Source: Polytrichum commune
Taxonomy: Eukaryota; Streptophyta; Polytrichopsida; Polytrichales; Polytrichaceae
Direction: 5' to 3'
DNA: 60,000 nt
Assembly (NCBI GenBank): GCA_950295325.1
Contig: OX485808.1
Span: 39,330,527 to 39,390,526 of the forward strand
Made by a program: the position numbers and the translations under genes
The notes under the pieces: model-generated
What the model was told of the DNA's origin: nothing
Database searches by the model: none
Seen by the model: the letters and a program-made list of their open reading frames with translations, nothing else
Part shown: positions 43,132-54,538 of the stretch, piece after piece
How the letters are laid out: every line of letters begins with the position of its first letter
How positions within the stretch are numbered: the first letter of the stretch is position 1

Positions 43132-45500
43132 ATGGTGGAAGGGAAACTTGATCCCAACTCCATGGAGGCTGTCCTTTGTGCTAGAGAAGAACTACAAGCA
43201 AATCGTCTTAAGTTGCATGAATATCGTTGTCCATGCAACAAATGCCATGGTTCTCAAGTGCTCAACCGAACAACGATATGAGCACATCTCCGAAAGTTCA
43301 AGCGTGACGAATTCTTCACACAATCAATTATGGTGAGTTTTATTTATTCATGCAATGTTGATAGTTGGATCAATTTCATTGTTTGCAACATAATGTAGAT
43401 AACATGGACATCAAAGCTTGATGTTTTGCATTTATGTATGGTGTAGGATAAACATCGCCCACAAGTGAAAAAATCAATGAGCTTGGCATTAAAGGCTTTC
43501 CTTAGGGAAGGCTTTTCCAGGCAAGAAATGTCAGCTTCATTTGTGCCTAAGGTCATAACCCAATTGGTCAATTTTGACGTGGGAAAGAACTATGGCCAAT
43601 GGCCTACTCTACCAATCTCACGGATGACCCCCTTCACATGGTGGAACCGTCAATGGGAAATTAGAATATCCACATTTCCGTACATGGGTTGGGGTCTATT
43701 TACACTTCAAAATTTGGAAGTAGAAGAAGAATTGATTCTATTTACGGGGCCTTGCTACACAAACAACCAATACAAGAAGATGCAAGGTTATTTTCTAAGA
43801 ATAAAATGCTATGCATTGAATGCGGAAAAAACATTTTACATTGATGGGGATGTGGAAAAAGAGAATGTTGCAGGCTATATCAATAGCTCTATTGATAGGC
43901 GTGAGGAGATTGAGAATGTCATTTGGGAATATCATGATGTGGATCCTAGACCATGGAACAAGAAAGAATGGGGATATGTAATGACTAGGTCAACTAGGCC
44001 TATCAAAGCAGGAGAAGAACTATTTGCATACTATAAAGTAAATTTTTGAGACTTTGAGGTTAGCAATGGACCAAATAATTTTTTTACTATAAATTTCAAA
44101 ACATTTTATTTTTGTCTTGGTTGACTTGAGAACTTTACATTTTATTATTTAATTTCAAAATTTGGCAGGGACCGGATCCCGAGTTGGCGCCATTGGGATG
44201 TGATCCTTATTCACTGTCAAATCGTGAATATCCCCATACATTGGGTCGTCATGGCAATCGAATTCAAGCACCTTGTATAGGTTCATTCAATGAAAGCATA
44301 GATCCTGAAACTGAGTTGCATTGCATGTGTAATGAAGCATTTATCCATTATGACGAAGTCCATGGGAATAGCTCACGCGAAGATGACATCCTTGATGAGG
44401 TGGAAAATGATGAGGATGGACATACATTGGACTCAAGAGATCCTGTAGTGGACCCCAATTTGGATGAATTACTTAAATGGGCTAACACTCCTTTGTATCC
44501 AGGGAGTAAAGTGAAGCTCTTACAGGCTGTGTTGCTTATTCTTAATACATGCACAGTGCATGGTACTACGAATGGCCATGTAGATGAGTTATTAACTCTC
44601 CTTTCTGAGGATATATTGGAGCCGGACAATTTGTTGCCGAAATTAAGATATGAAGCCAAAATTTTTATAAGAAACCTTGGATTGTCCTATGACTCTATAC
44701 ACGCTTGCGAAAATGGATGCATATTGTATCGAGGGGAGCACAAGGATCTTGACAAATGCTCAAAGTGCGATTGCAGCCGATATGTGAAAGGGTCGTCTAC
44801 AGTCCCGCGAAAAGTACTTCGCCACTTCCCTTTGATCCCAAGACTTAAACGAATGTACCGTTGCAAATCCATAGCTGGGCTTATGCAACATCATGCACAT
44901 AATCGACCAAAAGATACAGGATCTCTTGAAACAAGTGCAGAAAATGAGAATTTGGTGCGATCGGTAGCAGATTCTAAGGCTTGGAAGCACATTGACAGTA
45001 TGGGGCCGGATTTTGCTGTTGAGACCCGTAACATACGATTGGGTCTAGCTACAGATGGGATGAACCCATTTGGTGATTTCAACTTGAAACATTCTACATG
45101 GCCAGTGGTACTTTTAAACTATAATCTACCTCCATGGCTTGTGACAAAAAGATTTTTCGTCATGTTGGCTCTCATCATTCTTGGGAAAGATGCGGTTAAG
45201 GATCATAACTTTGATGTTTATTTAGCACCTGTCATTGAAGAATTTCTCCAGCTATGGCAAGGAGTGTGGGCATATGATGTTGCTGCAATTAATGGTAACC
45301 ATCGCTTCTTGTTGCGAGCTGTTTTGATGTGGACCATACATGATTTCCCAGCCCTAGGTCTTGTTTCAGGGTGTGTAACCAAGGGTTACAAGGCTTGTCC
45401 AAATTGCGGGCCAAATACAATTGCAAGGTACTCGAAACCTATGCGGAAAATGATCTATACCGGTCATAGACGCCTACTCGCTCGCCCACATCCTTACTGA
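43132..45500 (+). pseudogene. CACTA transposase gene with an internal SET domain (disrupted)
   Basis: Three exons join in phase 0 at GT-AG sites: 43132-43332, 43447-44037 and 44169-45500, for 708 codons. Exon 1 (from MVEGKLDPN) has the HEYRCPCNKCHGSQVL segment typical of the transposase-associated N-terminal domain, followed by an in-frame TGA before AHLRKFKRDEF. Exon 2 is a SET domain (separate entry). Exon 3 is TNP2: SYDSIHACENGCILYRGEH, CSKCDCSRYV, KVLRHFPLIPRLKRMY, DSKAWKHIDS, then NIRLGLATDGMNPFGDFNLK, WPVVLLNYNLPPWLVTKRFF, VLMWTIHDFPALG, and TGHRRLL at the end. A stop follows at 45498. The continuation (KSWFNGKIEKRT, then PRALLTDEIIKNATERDEW) survives only in shifted frames to about 45698, and the usual C-terminal several hundred residues are absent. 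Confidence 0.88.
43447..44037 (+). CDS. SET-domain exon within the CACTA transposase gene
   Basis: This exon of 197 codons starts after GTGTAG and ends at the strong donor GTAAAT. Residues align with a SET domain. EIRISTFPYMGWGLFTLQNL matches the N-terminal G-x-G-x-F/L strand, and EVEEELILFTG the following I/L-x-x-GE-x-I segment. YIDGDVEKENVAGYINSS is the N-V-A-x-x-x-N-(H/S)-S region, and RPIKAGEELFAYYK the closing I-x-x-GEEL-x-x-x-Y. The usual NHS is NSS here and the final Y-G is Y-K, so catalysis is uncertain. SET enzymes methylate lysines, often on histones. The exon is uninterrupted, unlike its neighbours. If the donor is not used, the frame ends at TGA 44047-44049. Confidence 0.85.
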
Positions 45501-45894
45501 AAAAAGAAAAGCTGGTTCAATGGCAAGATAGAAAAAAGGACAAACCACGAGCACTCTTGACAGACGAGATTATAAAAAATGCTACAGAGCGGGATGAATG
45601 GATTTGCTAAAGGGGGAAAACCTGGAGCCATAAATGACCCTGTACACTTAGAGGACAATTCAGATTACCTTGGAATTTCATCTTCAGATGAAGAATGAAT
45701 GTCATACCGGCTTGTGTATCTCATACGTACAAAGTAGTTATTACAAGGTGCACATAGCCATGCTTCTAATTCAATTTGTATTTGATATGCCCAAACTTTA
45801 TGTAGGATCATGTGCCATGCATGCATACAAATTACTGAGTAAAAAAAACAACATATGCAATAGATAGGTTGCTTGCTACCAATAATGTATGAAC

Positions 45895-46160
45895 CCTCAA
45901 GTTTTTAAGACCGTAGTTAGTCTAAATGCATGATTGGGTCTTGAGTCAAAAAAACATATTCAATGCATAGTTTGCTCGCTCCCAATAATGTATGCCTCCT
46001 CTGACTTTGTGGACTATGTTTAGTCAATAAGTGCGATTGGATTGTTGAGTCAAAAAAACCAAGGGTGATTTGGGACTATGGTCAGTCACAAAAACCACCC
46101 TGACTATGAGGTCGGGCTACCTCAGTTAAATAAACATGGATAGTCAATTGTGCCGAGACA
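45895..46160 (+). repeat. Right subterminal motif array of the CACTA element
   Basis: Copies of GACTATG, TTAGTC, GAGTCAAAAAAAC and CAGTCA in both orientations mirror the left array and precede the right terminal repeat. Confidence 0.7.
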
Positions 46161-46786
46161 TTAAGCCATGTTTTTGTAGTAGTGAAAGTATCATTTTGAG
46201 TTCAGTCTGTTGAGGTTTGGCATGAAGGCGATGCCATATCAGAACCACTTCATTTGTCATGCCTTGGACTTGGACCCTCATGTAAATCACTTGTGTTCAA
46301 AGTTTAGTTCTTGACCAACATGATTGCTCGATTATGAAGTTTCTTTGGTCTTGGACCCTAGTGTGAAATCCCCCTTACCTTTAGGGCATGTGTACACTAG
46401 TGACCAATGACCATGACCATAACCACCTCTTTCTAAAATCTATGATTGGTTGAGAAATTAATGGCATACGTAAGTTCGTTTTACATAATGTCATCAAAAT
46501 AGAAGTGACCATGAGTGAACATGTCATATAGTGAATGAGAATGTGACATGAAATCTTACATGTCCAAATTGGATAATATTTGGTGATCACCTAGATTTTG
46601 CGGTGAGACAACCCAAAAAAATAGCCACGTTAGAAAAAATAAATTAAACAATTTTTATTAAAAATATTGATTTAAATAAGTAATATTTGAATGAACATTT
46701 AACATTAAAAAATACATTAAAAAATCTTTCAAAACACTTCATACTATGTCCCGTGACAAGTCTTAGAAAAAGTGCTGTGGATTTCA

Positions 46787-46823
46787 CGTGGTCATGGTCT
46801 TCAGACAGCGGACCATGACCACG
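46787..46823. repeat. 13-bp perfect inverted repeat upstream of the WDR82 gene
   Basis: CGTGGTCATGGTC and its exact complement are separated by 11 nt, about 345 bp before the WDR82 start codon. Related CATGGTCA words also occur near 46400-46430. It could be a MITE remnant or a cis element. Confidence 0.7.
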
Positions 46824-47166
46824 TTGGATTGTAAATTATATTTTCTCACGGCCCTTGGTCACGTTTGTACTCGAAAACGGGGAACGAGTTTCCTGAAGGT
46901 GCTCTTTCCGTTCGTTCTCAAGCCTTAAACCCTAAAGCTCCTTCCCACCCATCTCTGCAAACTCTTGAAAACCCTGCCAGAGGGATCGCTCGCAGAGGCT
47001 CGTGGAACGATTAATTGAATCATCGCCGTTTTTTTTCCTGGTCATCTGAATGGATTAATGTTGTTTGTTCTATATGTGCTCGATGTGAATTTGGCGAATT
47101 CAGGATGTGGTGTCATGACAGGCGAGGGTGAGGTTTGAGCACTTCAGGGGTGGGGTTGAGGGCGCA

Positions 47167-50100
47167 ATGGAGGAGAAGCGTGTGGCGTTGGATCTCAATG
47201 AAACCGTCATGCGGAGTATGGCCATTGGTGCCACTTTCAAGGATTATGTATGTTTTTATAATCTCCCTTTGTTTTCAGCATTGTCTTGGGGCATGGTTGC
47301 GAGCTTTGTGTACAATTCGGAGTGTTCGCAGTGCCATTCGTTTCTGAGAATGAATGTTATTCTTCAGATAATTGGCTCCAGCATTTAAAAAACGTGCTTC
47401 ATTTTTTATCGTTCTGTGAGGGAGGGAATTGAGTGTAGCTTGCACCAAATGGTAATTATGGTACAAATGGTGGCACTAGAGCTCGTTATGGTATCATCAA
47501 TGTCTGTTTCAGCAGGTGCTATGGATATTGGAGCACAAAGTTGAAAGTATTCAAACTAGATAATGTTGTCAGTGTGAGCGGCTTTGATCAGTTCAGGCCA
47601 ATGTTGAACCGGTATACAGTATTCAATATTAACGATTGTATCAATAACCTACCTGACTGGTAAGAAAATTGTAATACCAATCAAGTATTGATACCTGGTG
47701 GTTACCACAAGCTGAAAAAAATCTTCGTATACCCAATACATTACTTGGGTCAATACCATTCTAAACTGTACTGATACTAGGGTAATTATACCTAGTTATC
47801 AAGGTCCTTGAAGGGTCCATGGGCCCCCAATATTATAAAAACAAAAATATATACCCATATCCTACTGGTATTCCAAAAATGTGAAATTCCCAATGTATAC
47901 ATCCGAATGGTATCATAAAAAGATGATGCCAATGCAACACTGGTTCAGACCAGAATTCATCACGAATCACGTGACCAAGTAGTGAGCTGCGGTACTCATA
48001 ATCTGTGTAATGCTGATCTTCCTGATAATAAACGAAAAGTCTGCATGAACAATAAGTTGTTGTTGTCTGAGAAGTAGGGGATATTAAATATTCGGGCTGA
48101 ATCATCCTCTTTTAACCTCCCCAAGACGATCATAATCAGGAGACACTCCACACTAGGTTTGATGGTGTATATGTGATCAAGAGAGTACTGGAGACAATTA
48201 TTGCGAGGCAGCAGAAAGGTATCATGACAGATTTATGGAGATTAAATTATAGATATGGAAGGAGTGTCCCTGCATGTGCATAGGGGTCAGGAGAAATATT
48301 ATTTGGAGAATCTGATCATTCCTTTCCTCTATTTGGAATGGTAAGGAGAGTAGGTTGAGAGAGGGCACTGAAAGTGAGGTTAATTTCAACTTATTGTATG
48401 GTATTCATGTTGGCTGATAATTTCAGGGAGCAAAAGTCAACTCGTTAGATTTTCATCGAACTGATGACCTTCTTGTAACTGCGTCTGATGATGAATCCAT
48501 ACGCCTTTATGATACTGCAAACGCCACGTGAGTTACTTCTCTTCTTATCCCTGCAATCCTTAACCTCAAAGTATATTGAAATATTGTATTGATAAAACAG
48601 CTCAACATATACAGGGTATGAAGGTGTAGAAGTTGCTTTTCTTTAGAGCAGTATTTCAAGCTAATGATTACTGGACTTCAGCTACACTGATGTCATAAAT
48701 GTAGTAGAAGAATTGAGCTCTCAAACATGACCCTAGATGAAAGAATATCATGATTTAATTGGTCACTGAATTGACGGATTTGCAGATTAAGCCATGCAAA
48801 TGTCATAACTTAAATGGTCACTGAATTGACTTTATAATACCTGTGATTCTACAATATATCAAGACTAAATAATTCTTGTGACTGTAATGTGTACATTGAT
48901 CACTAAAGCCATGATACTAAATATATTGGAGAAGGATGTTGATATGTAGATTTTGTGTATAGTGTACAAGGTTCTGTCTTACTTTTTAGATGAAAAGTTC
49001 TCGTTTATTATGTAATTTCCTCTCCAGTCTCACAACCTCCATATCTGTGTTATTTGTCTGCCAAGCAGGTTGCTGAAGACAATACACAGCAAAAAGTATG
49101 GGGTAGACCAGATCTGCTTCACCCACCACACCAGCTCTGTTGTCTACTCTTCCAAAAATGGTTGGGATGGTAAAGATCTTGAAATACTTCCATGTGCCTT
49201 GGTTCTTTTGCTGAATGTGAGGCAAGAAAGCGATTCCTGGTGATAGTTTTATTAAGGCTGCCTCATTTGGTGCTCTGCAGAGTCTCTGCGCTACTTATCA
49301 TTGTACGATAATCGCTATTTACGCTACTTCAAAGGACATCGTGACAGGTCACCTCCATTTTTATAGAAAATTAGTGTTAGCTCTTAATGGTGCCATTTTT
49401 TTCTTGATCAACCTCAATTTCCTGTATCACTGATTTCCAGGTTTAGTGACATCATACTTGTGAGATGGTAAAGTTCAAGGCTCGAATATCTGAAGCTCAA
49501 ATATGTATGATGCAACACAGGGTGGTATCGTTATGTATGTCACCCAAGAATGATAGTTTCATGTCTGGTGCACTTGACCACACCGTACGCCTCTGGGATC
49601 TGCGTACCAATGTGTGTCAGGTAAGGTTGCCTCATCGGGGAGTCTGTTGTCCAGAATCCTATCTATTTAATGTGTTCCTGTAATAATGTATTAATCAGAC
49701 AGTTATTATGGTTTTCTCTCTGTGTGAAGGAAAAAGTGAGTCTGAGTAAGCATGATTTTGTCATGTTGGTCTATATAGTGACTTAACAGCATGGACCATG
49801 GATTTTCTGTTTCAGGGATTGTTACGTGTGAGAGGAAGACCAGCTGTGGCATATGACCAACAAGGACTTGTATTTGCTGTGGCTATGGAGGGTGGTGCTA
49901 TTAAGCTCTTTGATGTGCGTTCTTATGATAAGGTCAGTGAGTGTATCAACTTATTATATGGGCTCCATTGTCCTTGTATTCACTGGTGTGTGCAGTCTGG
50001 AACAGAAGCATACCTAGTATGGTTCCCAGTTATTAAATTTTCAAGTTATTTGTTTATGCTTAACCATAAATTTCTGAATTGTTCATATTTTCTCCAAATA

Positions 50101-51293
50101 CATGTCTAATATTTTTAATTGTTGGTTTTATGGCCCTGTAGGGACCTTTTGATACATTCTTAGTAGGTGGTGACACAGCAGAGGTTTCTGGTATGAAATT
50201 CAGCAATAATGGCAAGCTGATGCTTTTATCTACAACCAATGGCCATGTCTATGTGGTGGATGCCTATACTGGGCGAAAGGTATGTATTTGATGCTCAACT
50301 GATTCCTGTGAACACAGCTGAAGTGCACATCTGTTCTTGATACTGATGAATCTTGACCTGTTACTTTGCAGCTACATGGATTCACAGTGGAGCCCAACGT
50401 GGATGGGGGGGTTCTGGAGGCTTCATTCAGTCCAGATGCACAGTTTGTCATTGCTGGTGTGTTTCACAGCACCAATTATGGCTCAGAACCATTGTTGTCA
50501 GCAGAAGTTTCCAATTTCTAGTAGTTCTGCATTCATTTTCTTATTTTATATCAGACTCTTCTCGAGGTGATATTTATTAACACTTGAAGGACTGGGTGTT
50601 TTAGTCTGATTCCTCCAGCTGTGTGATTGGAAATCCTCAAATATGTATTTCCAGTAATTCCCAACAGTGGATGCACTTAACACATGTTAGGCATGAACAC
50701 TGCAGTCTGTAGGAAATGGAGACCCCTCTTTTGTTTGAATGTTCATATTTATTTAATGCATTAAGTTTGTCCCTCGGAAAGCGGATTAATTGGTGTTGGT
50801 GCTACTTGGTAACAATGAGATGTTGCTGCTGTGCAGGATCTGGCGATGGTAGTTTAAGAGCTTGGAGCACACAGTCTGGTGCTGAAGTAAGTTTCATCTT
50901 TCCAATATACTGTAGACAAGTTTTGGAACTGGGCTCTTGGAGGATGAGTTTGGTCACGTGAACAATCAAGGTTACACTGTGCACGGAATTGACGTTGAAA
51001 TTTCAAAATCAGCATCATAGATGCACTGATCTCATACCATTATGTTTTGGCTCTCTCAGTATAAGCTTGCTACTTGGGTTTTTAATAAGGGAGTTTCACC
51101 GAAAGTTTCAATGTTGGTATCTAACAATTCTAGTGGCTGATATTTGCAGATTGCATGCTGGACCAACAATGCAGGAGTGCCAGCGTGCATCAAATGGGCC
51201 CCTCGTCGACTCATGTTTGCTAGTGCCTCCATGGCTCTCCTCTTGTGGATCCCAGATTTGGCAAAGCTTCAAAACCCAGAGAGTGGTCCCTAG
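47167..51293 (+). CDS. WDR82/Swd2-type WD40 repeat protein (COMPASS/S2L-like), 10 exons
   Basis: Exons: 47167-47247, 48427-48527, 49069-49169, 49281-49347, 49521-49620, 49816-49932, 50142-50279, 50372-50456, 50837-50886 and 51150-51293, all GT-AG, giving 327 aa. Plant S2La/S2Lb proteins of this family are COMPASS subunits for H3K4 methylation. Yeast Swd2 also serves mRNA 3'-end processing. Recognised blocks run RSMAIGATFKDYGAKVNSLD, ESLRYLSLYDNRYLRYFKGH, VVSLCMSPKNDSFMSGALD, then VRLWDLR, LRVRGRPAVAYDQQGLVFAV, GPFDTFLVGGDTAEV, and a SGDGSLRAW block near the end. They follow the family order over about seven WD repeats. Length matches the usual 315-335 aa. The ATG at 47167 is the first in frame after CAGGGGTGGGG. 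A further upstream GTG is not needed. Intron 1 is the longest (1179 bp). No defect was found. Confidence 0.96.
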
Positions 51294-52519
51294 ATATTGA
51301 CCACAAAGGTTGTATTGACAACCACCTTTACAGGCTTGATCTCCAACTTCTGATTGTTTGAGGTGCAGTGAAAATCCTCATAGATAACAGTTTTGTACCA
51401 TGTTTAGAGCATAGGATCACACGAGTGCGTAGAATTCCCAAACCATCAACAAACTGAGAGTGGAAATTCTTGGAACAGTCAAAGAACATAACAGCTAAAG
51501 TTTGCATGGTTCTCAGTATGAGAGATGTTCCAAACCCTGTTAGTTTAAATGTATTACTGATTCATCGGAGAAGAAATCTTAGTGCAAATGGCATCATTGT
51601 TTTTTGTATCTTGGAATGATGGTGGAGGGAATGTGTCAAGAGATATATTGCATGGGCCTGTGATTTCTTGGACTATCAAAATTGAGAAGATCCTTTTAGA
51701 AAAGTTCCTAGCTCTTTGGTTGCTAAATTCTTGGAATCCCGTCGTAAGGATGATGGGGATTACAAGAATTCAGCTTATCAAATAACAATCAAGGCAAACA
51801 TCTTGGAAGTCCCTACAACTTACAAGATATCAAAGAATGCTCGAGTGGTTGAGGATTGGCATCCCAGGGACCACGACATTGATTTCATTCCATTGTGAAT
51901 TGGGTGAGGGTGCAAAAATAACTCCGTTGTCTGTGTGAGCTTTGTACATAATGAAGTAAAATTTGAAGCTTATCCATAATTTATATAAAGTTGCAGCCTC
52001 ACTCTCATCATAGGGGACAATCTTCAAATTCCACATACTACACACAACAAATTGTTCACAGTAGCACCTTTTCTTCTTGACACATAAGTTATTGGTGATG
52101 CATTCTGACATTCTCGCCCTATGTCAAATCTTGATCCCCCTTTTCCCCCAGTGCCATCCCTTGACTTCTCCTCGCCATGTCTGTAACTTGAAGAATTGAA
52201 GAAAGTTTTAATACACACTTGGAAGACACGTGTGTTTGCAACATCATGTTCACAAGAGAGCACACCAAAAGACCCCAGTGTCTCGGGAGGTTTTTGGTCA
52301 TGATTTCCAAGTCCAGCCAGTTACATCATGTCATCTTCTGGTTTATCTTTATTTATTTGAGATACATTCTATAGATTCGCCTGAAATGATTGGTAATTTT
52401 CAACTGGTTATTTCTCAAACTCAACCAGTTTATCTGTAACTAAGCTGGTGGTTCTCCCCGTCCATGAAAAGATCCAAAGCCCCAGGAGAAGAGCACTTAT
52501 ATACCATGCCCACATACTT

Positions 52520-52930
52520 GGAGTAGAACCACCTATTCCCAATGAGGACCCCATCAAGCATCTATAGGGTGTCATAATTTCAATTATAATAGAGGCACCT
52601 ATTCCCGATTATGACCCCATCGGTAATCTATAGGGTATTATAATCTCGATTAGACTAGGACTCAATTTCGATTAGGTTGTAACTAGTAGTGCCATGACAA
52701 GTGTTATGGATTTGAGTGCTAAAGTGAGGGCGAACGAGTGGTTTAAATGAGTGGTTATGGCATACTCTAGACATTGGTAATATGTTCGGGCCAACTTTTG
52801 GCTTCACAATAATTTCAGTTTAAGGAATAAAATCACCATAAAATTTGCAATCCACTTGATTCTATTTTTTTGATTGGGAAAAATTTGCACCGTCTTATAC
52901 TTCTCCAAACTTGGCGTAGAATCTCTTAAG
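52520..52930 (+). repeat. Dispersed repeat, plus-strand copy with internal 66-bp doublet
   Basis: Matches 11735-12065 in reverse complement. At its start, the unit ACCTATTCCC followed by ACCCCATC and ATCTATAGGGT is tandemly doubled (52531-52596 and 52597-52662). The second half (AGTGCCATGACA, CTCTAGACATTGGTAAT, TACTTCTCC) recurs partly at about 53155-53420. Confidence 0.75.
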
Positions 52931-53020
52931 CGATTGGTTATGGGCGCCTCTACTTTAGATTGGGATTGATTTCTGTAATGTTTTTTTGTGGGTGTTTAAA
53001 ATAAGGTTCCACATGTCATA

Positions 53021-53129
53021 GTTTCCATGTAGGTTGCTCGCCCACCAGATTCTAGTGGAAACGTAGATGTCACCACGTGGAATCTACATTTCCACTAGAA
53101 TATGGTGGGTGAGCAACCTACATGGAAAC
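53021..53129. repeat. Foldback hairpin, about 47-bp arms
   Basis: GTTTCCATGTAGGTTGCTC, followed by a CCCACCAGATTCTAGTGGAAA stretch, pairs with its inverted copy ending CATGGAAAC, with about five mismatches and a short loop. It lies between two copies of the dispersed repeat and is a MITE-like foldback. Confidence 0.83.
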
Positions 53130-53357
53130 TAACCCTAAGTCTTTAGTTATGGTGTCATCAAGGAATAGATAGTGCCATGACACATGTCCCCAATTTTGAG
53201 TGCTAAATTAAGAAGGAATTTGTCTCAAAATGAGCGGTTATGAAAAACCCTAGACATTGGTAATGTGTTCGGGCCATGCTTTCAAAATCCACAATAATTT
53301 CAATGTAAGAAATAAAATTACTGATTTGTTATTTGTAATGCTTGTGATTTCTATTTT

Positions 53358-53733
53358 CCTACACTAGGAAAATTTGCACCACTTTATACTTCTCCATATT
53401 TGGTGCAAAATCTCTAAAGTGATTGGTTATGGGGGCCTCAATGTGTATCTTTGACAAAGTTTTTGCAAGTTTTTGTCATTTGACACGTAAAAACTTGCAC
53501 GAAAATCAACTGTATATCAATTGACACACATACTTTAGGTTTTTTCCTACACTAGGAAAATTTGCACCACTTTATACTTCTCCATATTTGGTGCAAAATC
53601 TCTAAAGTGATTGGTTATGGGGGCCTCAATGTGTATCTTTGATAGAGTTTTTGCAAGTTTTTGTCATTTGACACGTAAAAACTTGCACAAAAATTAACTG
53701 TATGTCAATTGACACACATACTTTAGGTTTTGA
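53358..53733 (+). repeat. 188-bp direct tandem duplication
   Basis: Two adjacent units (53358-53545 and 53546-53733), each starting CCTACACTAGGAAAATTTGC, are nearly identical. The differences include CAAAG/AGAG and GAAAATC/AAAAATT. Each carries TTGACACGTAAAAACTTGCA and the palindrome TATGTCAATTGACACA or a variant. Low divergence implies a recent duplication. Confidence 0.93.
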
Positions 53734-54538
53734 CATGTAGTGTGACTTGTGAAGAAAGAAACCACACGTCAATTGACACTTTAAAAATTGAAATGACACA
53801 TACAACAACTAGACATGTGACATTGAAGTGACATTTAAAAAAAAATGTAAATGTCAATCGACATTCATTTTCGTTTTTGAAAACGTCACGTGACACTTTG
53901 GATTTGAAGTTGAATGTCAAATGGAATTCGTCAAACATACACACTGGGGGCCCTCTAATATACTTACTGATCATCACTCGAGTGAGCACTACACTAGGAA
54001 ACACCCACCCCCACGAGCATCCCCCAAAAATAGACTCGTTATGTAAGTTCATGGCAACCTGTATCACTCGACTCAACTTTTTCTATTTCCAAAGACAACC
54101 TTTACGAGGGGAAGGGTGGCACCAACTTACCACACACGCCATACATAAGTTCAAAGACAAACACAACGTCAATCATTTTACAACACAAATTGTTATGGGT
54201 TTCCCCCCCCCCACCCCATCTACTAAGTTAAGGCTAAGTAATGTTGTCACCCCACTAGGTACATGTCATAAATGCGCAACCATAGGGCTTCCTCTTCCCC
54301 CCGCTCTAGTAAGTTACTAGTAAGAAGGAGGGGCCTCCGACCAACCACCGCAATTCCTTGTCTTCTCCTCGCCGTCTCGCTCTTGGCTCTCTGCTTTCCA
54401 ATCTGGTCATCTGTCCGTCTCCATCATCACTCGGAGCTTGCAGATCGCCATTCCTCCACATCGCCGTTCCGATTTTCATCTTCTTTGGAACCACCCAGCG
54501 CTTCCGCAAGTGCTCTCAGTGATTCGGGCATCATCACC

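Larger units (their letters stand above)
40057..46184 (+). mobile_element. CACTA (En/Spm) transposon, 6128 bp, complete ends
   Basis: Perfect 23-bp terminal inverted repeats start CACTACTACAAAAAC (40057-40079 and 46162-46184). AAA is duplicated on each side (40054-40056 and 46185-46187). CACTA ends and a 3-bp duplication define the superfamily. Inside, in order, are a left subterminal array of GACTATG-type motifs, a minus-strand ORF of unknown origin, an 89-bp minisatellite, a second short tandem repeat, a three-exon transposase gene with an inserted SET domain, and a right subterminal array. The intact ends and duplication suggest fairly recent movement, but the transposase gene is broken, so it would need enzyme from another copy. 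Confidence 0.95.
51294..54538. other. Intergenic interval with tandem and dispersed repeats
   Basis: The start is presumably the WDR82 3' UTR. The rest contains a copy of the CAAGTCCAGCCAGTTACAT motif (about 52306), the 66-bp doublet, the dispersed repeat, a hairpin and the 188-bp doublet (separate entries), then the 5' flank of the V-ATPase gene. A C run lies at about 54204-54216. No coding region is supported. Confidence 0.6.
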
